A DNA stretch of 64,000 nt, from contig CM019064.1 in assembly GCA_009667805.1 (NCBI GenBank), forward strand, positions 383,236,549 to 383,300,548. Reading direction: 5' to 3'. A program made the translations under genes and the position numbers. Positions 54,801-64,000 of the stretch are shown one piece after another. Position 1 is the stretch's first letter. Each line of letters starts with the position of its first letter. Source of the DNA: Leptobrachium leishanense (Eukaryota; Chordata; Amphibia; Anura; Megophryidae). The notes beneath the pieces were generated by a model that was not told the DNA's origin, did not search any database, and saw only the letters and a program-made list of their open reading frames with translations.

Positions 54801-57553
54801 AAAGACGAGACAGAGGAGATATGATAGAAACATTTAAATACGTAAAGGGAATCCACAAGGTAGAGGAAGGGAGTATATTTAAAAGGAAACAAAATAGCAA
54901 AACAAGAGGACATAGTCTTAGATTAGAGGGGCAAAGGTTTAAAAGTAACATCAGGAAGCATTATTTTACTGAGAGGGTGGTGGATACATGGAACAGTCTT
55001 CCAGTTGAAGTGGTAGAGGCCAAAACAGTAATTGAATTTAAGCAGGCATGGGATAGGCATAAGGCTATCCTAAACAAAAGATAAATCCAGGTAAAGTATC
55101 CATGTAATTGGGCAGACTAGATGGGCCGAAAGGTTCTTATCTGCCGACATTTTCTATGTTTCTATGAGTGTGAGGGGAAAAAAATAAATCGGACCCCTTT
55201 GCACTAATAAAATAGGAGTGTATATATATATATATATATATATACACTCCTATGAGCAGGGTCCTCTACACCTCTTGTTTCCATCCTATGTCCGTTTATC
55301 TGTATCTCGTTCCTTTTGGTTATTGTAAAGCGCTGCGGAAACGGTTGGCACTATATAAATGACAACAATAATAAGATATATATCCGCAGTGTTGTAAAAC
55401 AACAAAAACAAAACCAATAATTAACAAGTTTGAGTCACTCAGACCAGCAGGAAAGGAGGAGTTGTGCTCTTTTCAGATTGCTGGAGCAGGTAACTCCAAG
55501 AGTCATTTTAGAATCATAGACTGGATCATAATCCAAAGTCCCATTATAATGGAACCTGCACTATTGCTTAAAAAAATATATAATAATGTGAAACTAAAGT
55601 GATATGCGTCAGATATGTTAGCTAGATTGAACAGAAATCATAAGAAAGGGGAACTGCAAAACTACAAGAAAAGGTTGAGTGAACCAATGAAATGCAGAAA
55701 TAAATTCAAGGCTACAAACGATGTATAAAGAAAGAGGTTTGCACCCATCAGCTGCTTGGTAACATTATACAGCACCTTCAGAAGCCAAAGTGTGATGTTT
55801 CTGTATTACAGGTTGACGAAAGCATCTTGTCACAGCAGTTGTCAGAGGAGAAAGCCGCACTGAACGCTTTACTTAGGACCATTTTACACAGCAGACCCGC
55901 CCGGAGCTCATTCCAGTTCCAGCCCCAGAGGTAACGTTAAAAATACTTTGGGCCCTATTACATTCATAACGCTAACGTTTGCGCTCAGCTGTGTGAGCAT
56001 TAACATTAGGTTAAGTGGACCTAGCGCGGGCCGACCATAGTACATTCCGACCGCTAATGGGTTAAAAACCCGTTAACGATTCGGATGCTGTGCTTTTCAG
56101 CCCGAGCTTACTGTACTTTGCGCTCCCCATGTTAAGCATAGGGAGAGTAAAGTGTTAATTAGCTTTTGTAATCCTAATTACGTCCCACTGCGGTTACTGA
56201 AAAATTAACCTCAGCTTGGACCTGGTGCTAACTGATACAGCTTCTGCAGAATCAGCACCAGCTGAAAATCCCCCCAAAAATCAGATTCTCACCTCTCATC
56301 CCGCGGCGAGAACGGCAGCTCGATCTACCACTTCTGGCCGCCAGGAGCAGAGTGAGTCTGGGGGAAAAAAGCCCCCAGTCTCCCTCCGTGAATCACTCCA
56401 CCGACCTGCAGGATCTAGCGAGAGGCGAGATCCTGCTGGTCTTGTGCCCGGCCGTCGAAGCCTCAACGGAGTCCTATTGAATCCATGGAGGGGATGCTCA
56501 CGACGGTGCTTTGCGCTGCCTCGAGCATCCTATGGCTTAACGCTGCATTACAGGGCAGGCTGCTGGATTAGCGCTTGCGCCGTAACCCAGAGCTAAAACA
56601 GGGACGCTAAAGGAGAAACCTGCAGGCGCACGTTTTCCTCCTTAGCGTCCCCATTTTAAATCGGGCACACTGTAATACTGCCCTTTATATCCATTTACAG
56701 AGAAAGATTGCCAAAGTTACATTCCCAGAAAATCAGGACTAACATCCCCGTAGCATCCCAATAAAAAGCTACGTTTTGACCATCCAGCATTCCTCACGTT
56801 CCAATTCACTTAGGTTTTTAATTTCAAAAACTAATGTCTTTTTCAAAAAAGGCACTTAACGAATAATGTTTGTGCGTCTGTTTAAATATACACAATTTCA
56901 CAGATTTATAAGAACCAATTAGAATCCATTAACAGTTCTTACCATAAGTCATTGTGTCCTGTTTGTATTAAATGTATTACCTTAAGGCCCCGTTCACACC
57001 TCAGCATTTTACAGTGCGTTCCTGCGCACTGTAAAACGCTCAACCCCGAAAAGCCCATGATTTCCTATGGGGCTGGTTCACACCTGGACTTTTTACAGCG
57101 CGTAGGAACATGCTGTAAAACGTCCAATACCCAAAGAAGTATGGGAGCTTCTTTGGGCCGTATTGCAGCGCATTCACTGCTGTAGTCTATGGCTGTGAAC
57201 GCGCTGCAATGGGCGTTCGCGCGTTTTTTACATTTGCGCAACACGCGCGTCAAAAAACACGCTTATTGCCACGCGTAAAAACACTGAGGTGTGAACCCAG
57301 CCTAAACCTCTATAATTGGGATGGAGTTTAATGGTTTGGTTAAAACACCCCCCCAAAAAAAAAAAAAAAAAAAAAACCCCGCTCACCCCTGGTATTGGTA
57401 AAAACATACAAGCACTTTTTCTCCCTTAGATTCGGAAGGGATGAGCGCAGTTCTATGATGGGAGACGGTAGAATTCATTCGCGAGGTTGGGACTCTATGG
57501 CACCACCATTCTGGAGCATGGCAGTACCCCAGCGTTTTGGAAGAAAGAAATGA
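50781..57553 (+). CDS. NPFF: Neuropeptide FF precursor, three exons (50781-50906, 55812-55930, 57430-57553)
   Basis: Secreted prepropeptide giving RF-amide neuropeptides that act on NPFF-type G-protein-coupled receptors (pain, opioid tone, feeding in mammals). The joined coding parts are 369 nt, 122 residues plus stop; human NPFF is about 113. Residues 1-20 form a hydrophobic signal peptide (MQLPLLLLL..., cut probably after FVTA). Exon 2 ends in SSFQFQPQR, and exon 3 supplies the Phe and then Gly-Arg, giving an FQFQPQRF-amide peptide. Exon 3 ends FWSMAVPQRFGRKK-stop, the counterpart of the second mammalian peptide (FWSLAAPQRF). All introns are GT-AG: phase 0 after Gln42, phase 2 inside the Arg codon before FGR. 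Human NPFF also has three exons. The frame has no stop or frameshift. Identity rests on the two PQRF-Gly sites in the right order. An NPVF gene is less likely because its peptides end in LPLRF or PQRF in another arrangement. Confidence 0.93.
50907..52720. other. NPFF intron 1, left part
   Basis: Includes two repeat copies (51365-51560, 51745-51850; CACATCACAGCAATTCAAAG family) and a TA/CA microsatellite (51854-51882). The remainder (51900-52720) looks unique. Confidence 0.5.
52721..53121. mobile_element. piggyBac-type MITE in NPFF intron 1
   Basis: TTAA flanks (52717-52720, 53122-53125), left CCCCCTGATGG, right CGCCAGGGAGG, with GTGTGGCTCGG inverted segments. Same family as 9774-10159, opposite orientation. 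Confidence 0.8.
53126..54380. other. NPFF intron 1, middle part
   Basis: Apparently unique; G12 run at 53956-53968. No exon-like segment recognised. Confidence 0.35.
54383..55170 (+). pseudogene. CR1-type LINE 3' part in NPFF intron 1
   Basis: Open frame from about 54383 to the stop at 55084 (about 230 codons): SEERDLGVIISEDLR, YRALVRPHLEYCVQYW, RVQRRANKMV, VVDTWNSLPVEVV. These are the classic C-terminal reverse transcriptase motifs of CR1. The 3' UTR has CAGACTAGATGGGCCGAAAG and ends in TTTCTATGTTTCTATG, the octamer-type CR1 tail. 5'-truncated, no frameshift, same direction as NPFF. Confidence 0.9.
55218..55250. repeat. TA microsatellite, palindromic borders
   Basis: GGAGTG-(TATA)n-CACTCC; possible hairpin. 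Confidence 0.85.
55812..55930 (+). CDS. NPFF: NPFF exon 2 (first RF-amide peptide)
   Basis: The acceptor is a pyrimidine-rich tract ending ATTACAG at 55811; the donor is GTAACG at 55931. It encodes a helical spacer (LSEEKAALNALLRTIL) and then HSRPAR-SSFQFQPQR. The Arg before SS is a plausible monobasic processing site. The peptide's Phe is supplied by exon 3, so the intron cuts inside the RF motif. Confidence 0.92.
55950..56694. mobile_element. Fold-back MITE in NPFF intron 2
   Basis: Ends GGGCCCTATTACA and TGTAATACTGCCCT; GCTAACGTTTGCGC left, GCGTCCCCATTT right. Fragments of the same family occur near 2490 and 13233. No duplication verified. Confidence 0.55.
56986..57302. mobile_element. 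Harbinger-like MITE in NPFF intron 2 (third family)
   Basis: Ends GGCCCCGTTCACACCTCAG / CTGAGGTGTGAACCCAGCC, flanked by TAA (56983-56985, 57303-57305). Subterminal TTTTACAGCGCGT and complements. It ends 127 bp before exon 3. Confidence 0.72.
57430..57553 (+). CDS. NPFF: NPFF exon 3 (amidation signal, second RF-amide peptide, stop)
   Basis: The acceptor is a T-rich tract ending CCCTTAG at 57429. The first base completes the split Arg codon, followed by FGR (amidation Gly plus Arg). After a Met/Gly/Arg-rich spacer comes GWDSMAPPFWSMAVPQRF and then GRKK, an amidation and dibasic cleavage site, and TGA at 57551-57553. A purine-poor A17 tract lies just upstream of the acceptor region (57355-57376). 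Confidence 0.93.
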
Positions 57554-58080
57554 AACGGTGACCTTGTGAACGAAGATAGACTATGTGTCGATGTAAAAAG
57601 TTCGGAGAGGCTGTGAAGTATAACAATCTGACAATAATCAATCATCAACGGAACATGGATTTTTGTCTGTCGCCACCATGGCTTTGACATTGGAACATTT
57701 TGTATATATTGCTGTGTAAACGTACAAATCAATCATTTAAAATCAATAAGAAGTCCTGACTCATGTTTTCCCCTGCAGGTCATTCCGCATCATTTTGCCT
57801 TTCAAACCCAATACCCCTAATATCTCAGAAATGTATATTTCAATCTGCCTTCAATGTTTATTCACATCATTTGATTTTGCAAACACATTAATAATACTCT
57901 TTGTGGTTCCATCTGTCATTTTTTCACGCAAAGCAAAAAAAAAAAAAAAGATTTACGTTTTAAAAGGTTTCATTTAGATACATTTTATATCTTTGGACTA
58001 ATGACAGTCATATATATATATGATCTGTTGTTCAATCCTCATGTGTTTCAGCAAATAAAGAGGACTTTCGTGGTGTTGCT
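57554..58080 (+). promoter_or_regulatory. NPFF 3' UTR with candidate poly(A) signal AATAAA at 58054
   Basis: From the stop codon the sequence is unique and AT-rich. The first canonical AATAAA is at 58054-58059, giving a 3' UTR of about 0.5 kb. A weaker variant site (AATCAATAAG, near 57740) could give a shorter one. No repeat boundary is seen in between. Confidence 0.4.
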
Positions 58081-58472
58081 GCAAAGTTTGGCTGTTTGGA
58101 TGATACTTGAATTAAAATCGTTAGTGTCAGCAAAATCACCTAACACACACACACTACAAAATACAGTAAGAAATCCCACATCTAAGAGGGCGGCACGATC
58201 CAACACTTCTGCTCTCTGGGAGCAGCAGGAGACTGGGAACAAATAGTTGGCTGTTGGCATCAGGCTACGCCTGTGTTTCCTTCCACGGCCAGGCGCATCG
58301 AAAGCCCTTACGGCAGAATAGGTTCGGTAATAGGGAGACTAAGCAGAATCTGTTCTGGCAGATTTATTTTTACACAGTCTGCCTTTTTGCAGCAGTCATG
58401 GAATAGGGCCCTAAATATCTAAAGAATATAAAATGCAAAAGTGAAACATTGGATAATTTTGCATGTACTAAA

Positions 58473-58512
58473 ATGTATCCTTCCTGGTAAAATCCTTTAT
58501 AAATAAATAAGG
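58473..58512 (+). mobile_element. LINE tail remnant
   Basis: AATGTATCCTTCCTGGTAAA followed by TCCTTTATAAATAAATAA, the terminal 40 bp of the YRAPQLWN LINE family. Confidence 0.65.
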
Positions 58513-59441
58513 CTGGTACAAAGCTCTGGAGATCCAAAGTAGGATTTTTTTTAAAAATATATATATATATACATACACACACACACACATACCTGGTCAG
58601 CCTCTGCCCATTTAATATTTGTTTTATTTAAGGTGATTTCACTCACCTTTTGTCCCTTGCTGCATGCAGCTCAGAGTTTCCGATCCTGGAAGTCCCTGTA
58701 GCTTTGCTACACACTATGTGTGGCTATGCTAATGCCATAGCGTAGGACCCGTAAGTTGCACATCACTCGGGATTTGTGCAGAACAATGGATAGGAGCTGT
58801 GCTGCATGCGCACAACCAATGCATCGGCTGCCGCACTGAAAACATTATGCCAGGCGGTCTGAGAGAGGGTAACGTCAGCATGCAGAGCAGCCAAGAGTTT
58901 CCAAATCCTGGCTGCTGGGTGGGGTGGAGGAAACTTCTCCATTTCATTCTGTGCTTTCGCTCAATCGGGCAGGAGGGAGGCACTCCTCATATCCTGGCCA
59001 CTTAAAACCATTAAATTGGTCAGGATGAGCATAATTACCATTTATCTTGCAGTCAGCTTCCTGTATGCCCCAAAACATGTCCGCCATGACACCTCAGGCC
59101 CGAACATTCATTACAAAAAGGCAGATTGAATTCTTTTCTTAAAAGGAAACTGGAATAAATATTTTTTTAAAAAGTACAGCTTGAGAGACTGATAGTCATG
59201 AGTTTTTCAACTATTATCTTCAAGCCTTGCGTGACAAAAATTAATCAAATGGTAATTGAGAACGAGTAGTTGTGTCTTCCCCAAATTAAAATCAATGCAA
59301 CCAGCATTGGAAAGGGCACGATCAAATCCATTATTTTATGTTTACCACTGTTCAATGGCATACAATAAACAATACAACTTTTTGAATGACCAAATTATCT
59401 CCCCAGCATGCCCATCATCTCTGTAATGGCATAGGATAGGA
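58513..59441. other. Unassigned sequence
   Basis: TA/CA microsatellite at 58558-58590; otherwise unique-looking, without gene signals. Confidence 0.3.
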
Positions 59442-59935
59442 CAGGCCTCAAAATTTCAAGTCCCAAGCTACTAACCAGGCTATAAGAGTTACTCGCCACC
59501 ATCTGCTCCACCTAACCCCTACCCAGCCCTTAACTCTGCCCCTAAATACACCCCCCTTAAATTATCTTAGGAAATTACACTGTTAAAAGGTTTTTTAGAA
59601 TAAAGTTACAAAAATAACATTAAATACCCAGACATCAGACCCCAGATACATGTATACCCAGTCATCAGAGCCCAGATACATGTATACCCAGTCATCAGAG
59701 CCCAGTGTGAGCAGAGCGATGAGGCAGGGAAGCTCCTCTCCACCCCCCTGCCAGTGACGGAGACAAGCTGGGTCAGGTTAGGCAGCTGATCCCTGCCACC
59801 GTGCAGCCATGGGAAGGGGGGGGGGGCTGTAGGGTGGCACTGCCGGAATACGCAGCACAAAATAATTTATTGTGCTGTCTGCGTGTGCATTTCCACTCAC
59901 CAAATGCGAGGAGGAGAGTGGAAATTTTGAGCCCT
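59442..59935. mobile_element. Non-autonomous hAT element with a 30-bp tandem repeat
   Basis: Ends CAGGCCTCAAAATTTC / GAAATTTTGAGCCCTG; flanks GGATAGGA / GCATAGGG (6 of 8). CAGATACATGTATACCCAGT units repeat at 59625-59705. Confidence 0.65.
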
Positions 59936-60054
59936 GGCATAGGGGACGGGAGGAGACCAACCAATTCACCCAACTAGCCCAGAGCTGCTTGCTGGCACAA
60001 TCAGGCCACTGAATGCAACAAAAGCAGTTGGATCAAAGCCAATCTCCAAACTAA

Positions 60055-60465
60055 GGCTGGCTCCAAACTAAGACACCCGATGTGCGCCCGTACTGACGTG
60101 CCTTCTGGCGAGCGCACTATGTGCACCCGTACAGACGTGCCTTTTGGCGAGCGCACTGTGCACCCATACTGACGTGACTTCTGGCATCTGTCGCAGCATT
60201 GAGACGCTACGACGGGGCCAACCACACGCTGTTGCGCACGCACGTATTGCGCACGCAACAGCGTCCGTACAGCAGCCTGCTCCAACCACTAGGACACACG
60301 TTGACAGAGCTGCAAAGCACGATCCTCCATAGGAGGATCGAGCCTTGAAGTGCTGAGCGCACTAAATGCACTCAGCAAGGTGGCCAGACGGGCGTCGAGT
60401 GGAAGAAACGTCCACTCTCACGGACGTTCCTTCTGCTCTTCAAATACACTCGTCTGACGCCAGCC
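60055..60465. mobile_element. Harbinger-like MITE, second family
   Basis: Left GGCTGGCTCCAAACTAAG, right CTCGTCTGACGCCAGCC, borders TAA and TTA. Internal duplication of GTACTGACGTGCCTTCTGGC (60090-60185) and hairpins (GATCCTCCATAGGAGGATCG). Confidence 0.7.
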
Positions 60466-60757
60466 TTAATGTCACCAGATTCTGCCCTTATTCCACCTTG
60501 ATAAATCCCACTTTTAGGAGTGATGGTCTATGAACATTGCCACGGGCCAAGAGCAGCTCCAGGGGTGACATAGCCCCCATTGCCAACACCCAGTGCAAAG
60601 CCTCCTATGGCTGTGTCTGCCGCAACATGTGGGGGATCTAGTATCTGCGGTCAGAGCCAGAACAGAAGCAGGCCCCACTTTGCTCCTTAGCATGCTTCTT
60701 CCAGCAGAGAGAGGAGGCAGAATGTTCCTCTGGCAGAGCTGAAAGAAAGGGGAGGCC

Positions 60758-60887
60758 AGCAGGATATCTAAGCACAAGTGATATGATTCGCTGCTCAGGG
60801 ATTGCAGGATTCAGTCTGCATTTCCTCAAGGTGATCTGCAAAATCTGACCCCTTAGAGGGTCCTGAGGACTGGAGTTGACAAACACT
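60758..60887. mobile_element. Truncated small hAT MITE
   Basis: Core AAGTGATATGATTCGCTGCT and right end GAGTTGACAAACACTG of the 13665 family; left end missing. Confidence 0.55.
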
Positions 60888-60959
60888 GCTCTACGAGGTA
60901 AGTGTGAACGGCCGTTAAAAATGTTCGAATTGTAGTTTAGAAAGTTGATGGACATGGCC

Positions 60960-61452
60960 AGGAAAGAGTTTATTGGGAGCTTGATAGTTCAATTGAAAAC
61001 AAAAATATCAAATTTTACTTTTATTTAATAAAACTAAAAAATATTCTGTTAGGAGAAAACTACTGAATTCTTCGACTGCCGCTAAACGCATATAAAATTC
61101 AAAGTGCAAAGATTTAAATCACAATCCCTGGCACGTAGTCAGAAGTGCACTGAGTCGGAGGCTGCCCAATGTTAATAAAAAAGGTGCACCTTAGGTTTCT
61201 GGCAATTATATTCATTTTGTTTTACATTGTGTATTTTTTTCCATTCTACCCAATACCTGCAGACCCCAGAGAACCTGCTTCCTCCTGTGCATTAGAATTA
61301 TCCATCTTATTATTTTGAGCCTTAGGATCACACAAGGGGTTATTGAAATATTAACACTTGGCAGCCTGCAACTCAGACTGCGTGCCAGGAATTGTGATTT
61401 AGATCTTTGTAGCTTATATACATTTAGAGGCATTCTAAAAATTCAGTAGTCC
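60960..61452. other. Unassigned sequence
   Basis: AT-rich unique-looking sequence; nothing recognised. Confidence 0.3.
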
Positions 61453-61460
61453 CTCTAACA

Positions 61461-62066
61461 CAGTGGTTCCCAACCGCGGTCCTCAAGTACCCCCACAACA
61501 GGTCAGGTTTTCCAGTTAGGCTAGGGTCAGACTAACGCAGTGCGAACGCGCGTGCAGCCGCACTTTATTACGGCCGTAGTAGCAGCAAATGACGGCCAAT
61601 ATACGGAGTATGGCCGCACAAAAGTGCGGCCGCGCAACGCAAGCGGCAAACGCATTTTTTTTTTAGAGAACGTGATACCGCTAGTACTGACGTACAGAGT
61701 GCGCTGCGTCCGCTAGAGGCGTGTGTGCGTGATTAGAAGACGTCAGACGCTGCTAATGTCCGGCCAACATAACGTCCAGATGCAAAAAGTGTTTTATTGA
61801 TGATCCGTACAAAATCACGGACGAAAATGCGCATCGTATGACCGCTATCGCGTATTCCATGAAAAAAATACGTCCATTCGTTCGAACACTCTTTTTCACG
61901 GACAACGCGAAAAATGCGTTAGTCTGACCCTAGCCTAATTTGAAGCACAGCACAGGTGATATGATTTGCTGCTCAGTGATTGCAGGATTCAGTCTGCATT
62001 TCCCCAAGGTGATCCTTAAAACCTGGCCTGTTAGAGGTACTTGAGGACCGCGGTTGGGAACCACTG
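61461..62066. mobile_element. Small hAT MITE carrying a Harbinger MITE
   Basis: CAGTGGTTCCCAACCGCGGT and its complement, perfect 8-bp duplication CTCTAACA (61453-61460, 62067-62074). The Harbinger MITE 61519-61935 sits at the left third. Confidence 0.88.
61519..61935. mobile_element. Harbinger-type MITE
   Basis: GGCTAGGGTCAGACTAACGC end and complement; flanks TTA and TAA. Its left end (GCGAACGCGCGTGCAGCCGC, then CGGCCAATATACG) is the closest of all copies to the coding element at 29345. Confidence 0.87.
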
Positions 62067-62094
62067 CTCTAACAGAATATTTTTTATTTATTTA

Positions 62095-62257
62095 ATAACG
62101 ACGGAACTGCAAAGCGCGATTCTCCATAGGAGGATCGAGCTTTGCAGCGCTGAGCGCACTCCGCGAGATGGCCAGACGGGCGTCAAGTGGAAGGAAGGAC
62201 CACTCTCACAGACATTCCTTCTGCTCTGCAAAGACGCTCGTCTGACACTAGCCTGAT
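62095..62257. mobile_element. Fragment of second Harbinger-like MITE family
   Basis: CTCCATAGGAGGATCGAGC, CAGACGGGCGTCAAGTGGAA and the end CTCGTCTGACACTAGCC correspond to the right half of 60055-60465. Confidence 0.6.
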
Positions 62258-62259
62258 AA

Positions 62260-64000
62260 AAACACACAAAAAGACATTGCATGGATATGTAATGCAGGGA
62301 AAGCAAGAGTTCACAATCACTTGAGGTAAGAGATCTAAAAGAAACATCCAGGAGGAACAATCCAGGAATCTATGCCACAAAATTACTAAGTATATGGACC
62401 TTACTTTCAGAAGTACATCCACTTTTAATCACCAATACGCAGCAGAAGAACAGACGTTATCAGCAAAGTGACTCATTGTTTCTGCAGCATTTTATGGAGA
62501 ATACATTAGAACAGCGCATCTTGCACTCACTTTTGAGTCTTGCTGCATTATGAAACACCAGATGGGCTTTGTTTTCTTCATAATACAGACCCCATTTCCA
62601 GGTCTTACTGTTTTGTACTATGGTTACCCGTAAAAAAAAAAAAAACTATAAATATTCTGCTTTTTGTTTGCTTTTACAGACACTTTAACATATAAAGTTC
62701 ATGCCATTTCAAACCAACAGGGTCTTCAACCTCACGTTCTTTATTCTGCTCTACAATTTGGCATACGCGAAGGGTCGCCTTCGTTACGAGTTTATGCAAA
62801 ATTTCAGGTCCCCATCTTATTTATTTCGTTATAGAGGTGCAATCTGTGGTGATTTTGACCTTTAGTTTCACCATCTTGAGATCTTTAACATTCAATATTT
62901 TTGTAACCAGGGCACCTATTAGAAGTGGTTCGGGGGTCTTTGGAAAGATCTTGGACATTAGAATGTAACTGCTGATCCTGTTTTAAGTAATCGAACAGAA
63001 CTTCTGATACTATTGGCATCCAATCTTGAAATATTGGTTACAGTTAATGAGTAATAGTATATGTACACAAATTTGAAGAAAATTTAAAGACCCATTTGAG
63101 AAAATAGGCCCGAAATTTTTCTATTATAATGGCTTACATTTCTTCCCCTATTATAGCCATTTAAAAACTGTAAGCGCTCTCCGAGATGTTTCCAAAGATG
63201 CCAATAGGTGCTCTGGTTACTGAAAGTTAAACTTGACAAGATAACATGGGAAGGAAATGATTTTTTGCAAATTTTGCACCCCTATAACTTTGTAAACACC
63301 GTAGATCTGAACCTGAAATTTTACAGATGACCCTTTCAGTGCGCCAAAGTACCCCATCCCCCCAGAAAGTGAGGTTGAATCTTGCATGTTCATTGGTTGA
63401 TTTTCTATGGAAAGGCCCAATTGTCTGGCATGTACATACTGTATTGTTTCGTGTACATGCCTATACTTTTGTCTAAAATCATTAAGCCACACAAGGGAGT
63501 AACTGTACCAGATGTGGGTCTGTTCTGAGTGTTACCATGCTCAGCTCATGCTACCACGCTGGCTTCAATGGCTGCAGACCAGAATGCAATGGCACAAGAG
63601 TAACTTGGGTTACAGTGGTGAACCCCGCGGTTGCGAGGCAAAACTGCCGATATACCTTCCCTCTGCAAACAGGTTTCCTCCAATCAGGAGCCTTAGGTAA
63701 CGGACGTCAGATATCTGAGGCTGAACAAACCAATTGCAATTCTGTAAGCATGCTGTAGGAGTCAGTAGCGCGACAACACTGGTATTTTGAACACTCTCGC
63801 AGAAGAAAAAAAAAGGTCTGGAACTAAGAGTGATGAAGAAAGCAGTGATGCATTAGAGGCTGAAGAAAGTGATATGCCCAAAGCTGAGTGTGATGCATGA
63901 AATAGCTATGTAACATGTAGCTTCTGTACCAGTATCCTAAAAATATTACCCAATTACTAAATAATGCCATTAGTATTTGAATACTTTAAAAAAAAAGGAA
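62260..64000. other. Unassigned sequence
   Basis: A weak inverted repeat (62911-62958 against 63180-63222, AGGGCACCTATTAG / CCAATAGGTGCTCTGG) suggests an old fold-back. At 63798-63900 a short frame rich in Ser/Glu/Lys (KSDEESSDALEAEES) ends in TGA; I cannot place it. Confidence 0.3.

Noticed and set aside
63798..63900. Short Ser/Glu-rich frame as a last exon of a gene
   Set aside because: Only about 30 codons, no family recognised, and the upstream CTCTCGCAG is a weak acceptor; not enough support.
46307..64000. TARBP2 or ATF7 exons near NPFF, as expected from mammalian synteny
   Set aside because: I looked for dsRNA-binding or bZIP motifs beside splice signals and saw none; they may lie outside the window.

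Overview
The window reads as nuclear DNA of a vertebrate with a large, repeat-rich genome, most likely a frog. The clearest reason is a three-exon neuropeptide FF precursor gene (NPFF) on the + strand at about 50.7-58.06 kb. It has consensus splice sites, a signal peptide and two PQRF-amide peptides, and its introns are swollen to about 4.9 and 1.5 kb by repeats. The rest looks like amphibian-type repeat sequence: CR1/L2-like LINE pieces, many hAT elements, Harbinger and piggyBac-type MITEs, a Tc1 element, fold-back palindromes and minisatellites. I see no bacterial operon, rRNA, tRNA or CRISPR array. Apart from NPFF, every long open frame is transposon-derived or runs through a tandem repeat.

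Layout. 0-10 kb: a LINE fragment split by a hAT element (510-2402) that carries a piggyBac-type insertion; fold-back MITEs; then a second LINE copy split by a fold-back MITE (5197-6088) and by a 3.4 kb hAT element (6178-9572) with its own TATA box and a 260-codon open frame. 10-20 kb: a hAT element (10799-13226) with a tandem-repeat core, small hAT and Harbinger MITEs, and a nested hAT pair (16772-20186) whose core is two face-to-face arrays of a 54-bp repeat. 21-24 kb: a roughly 30-bp minisatellite and MITEs. 26.9-36.2 kb: two copies of an LTR-like repeat on either side of the main nest, a Tc1 element (28384-33560). One Tc1 terminal repeat holds a Harbinger MITE, and its transposase gene is cut by a 3139-bp Harbinger element (29345-32483). 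The second LTR-like copy holds a minisatellite-bearing hAT. 36-50 kb: a hammerhead-ribozyme-like motif; a palindrome broken by a hAT that carries a minisatellite and a LINE; a 2.3 kb palindrome flanked by a 15-bp direct repeat; and LINE fragments. 50-58 kb: NPFF. 58-64 kb: MITEs and unrecognised sequence.

How the parts relate. The Harbinger element encodes a MADF/BESS-type DNA-binding protein and a HARBI1-like transposase on opposite strands. By the splice sites read here, each gene's second or main exon lies in the other gene's intron. Its ends match at least five 0.4-kb MITEs in the window, so it looks like a close relative of the element that mobilised them. Several insertion sites can be checked against an empty copy inside the window (other Tc1 arm, other palindrome arm, sister hAT copy), which fixes target-site duplications and the order of insertion. 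NPFF is the only gene likely to serve the animal.
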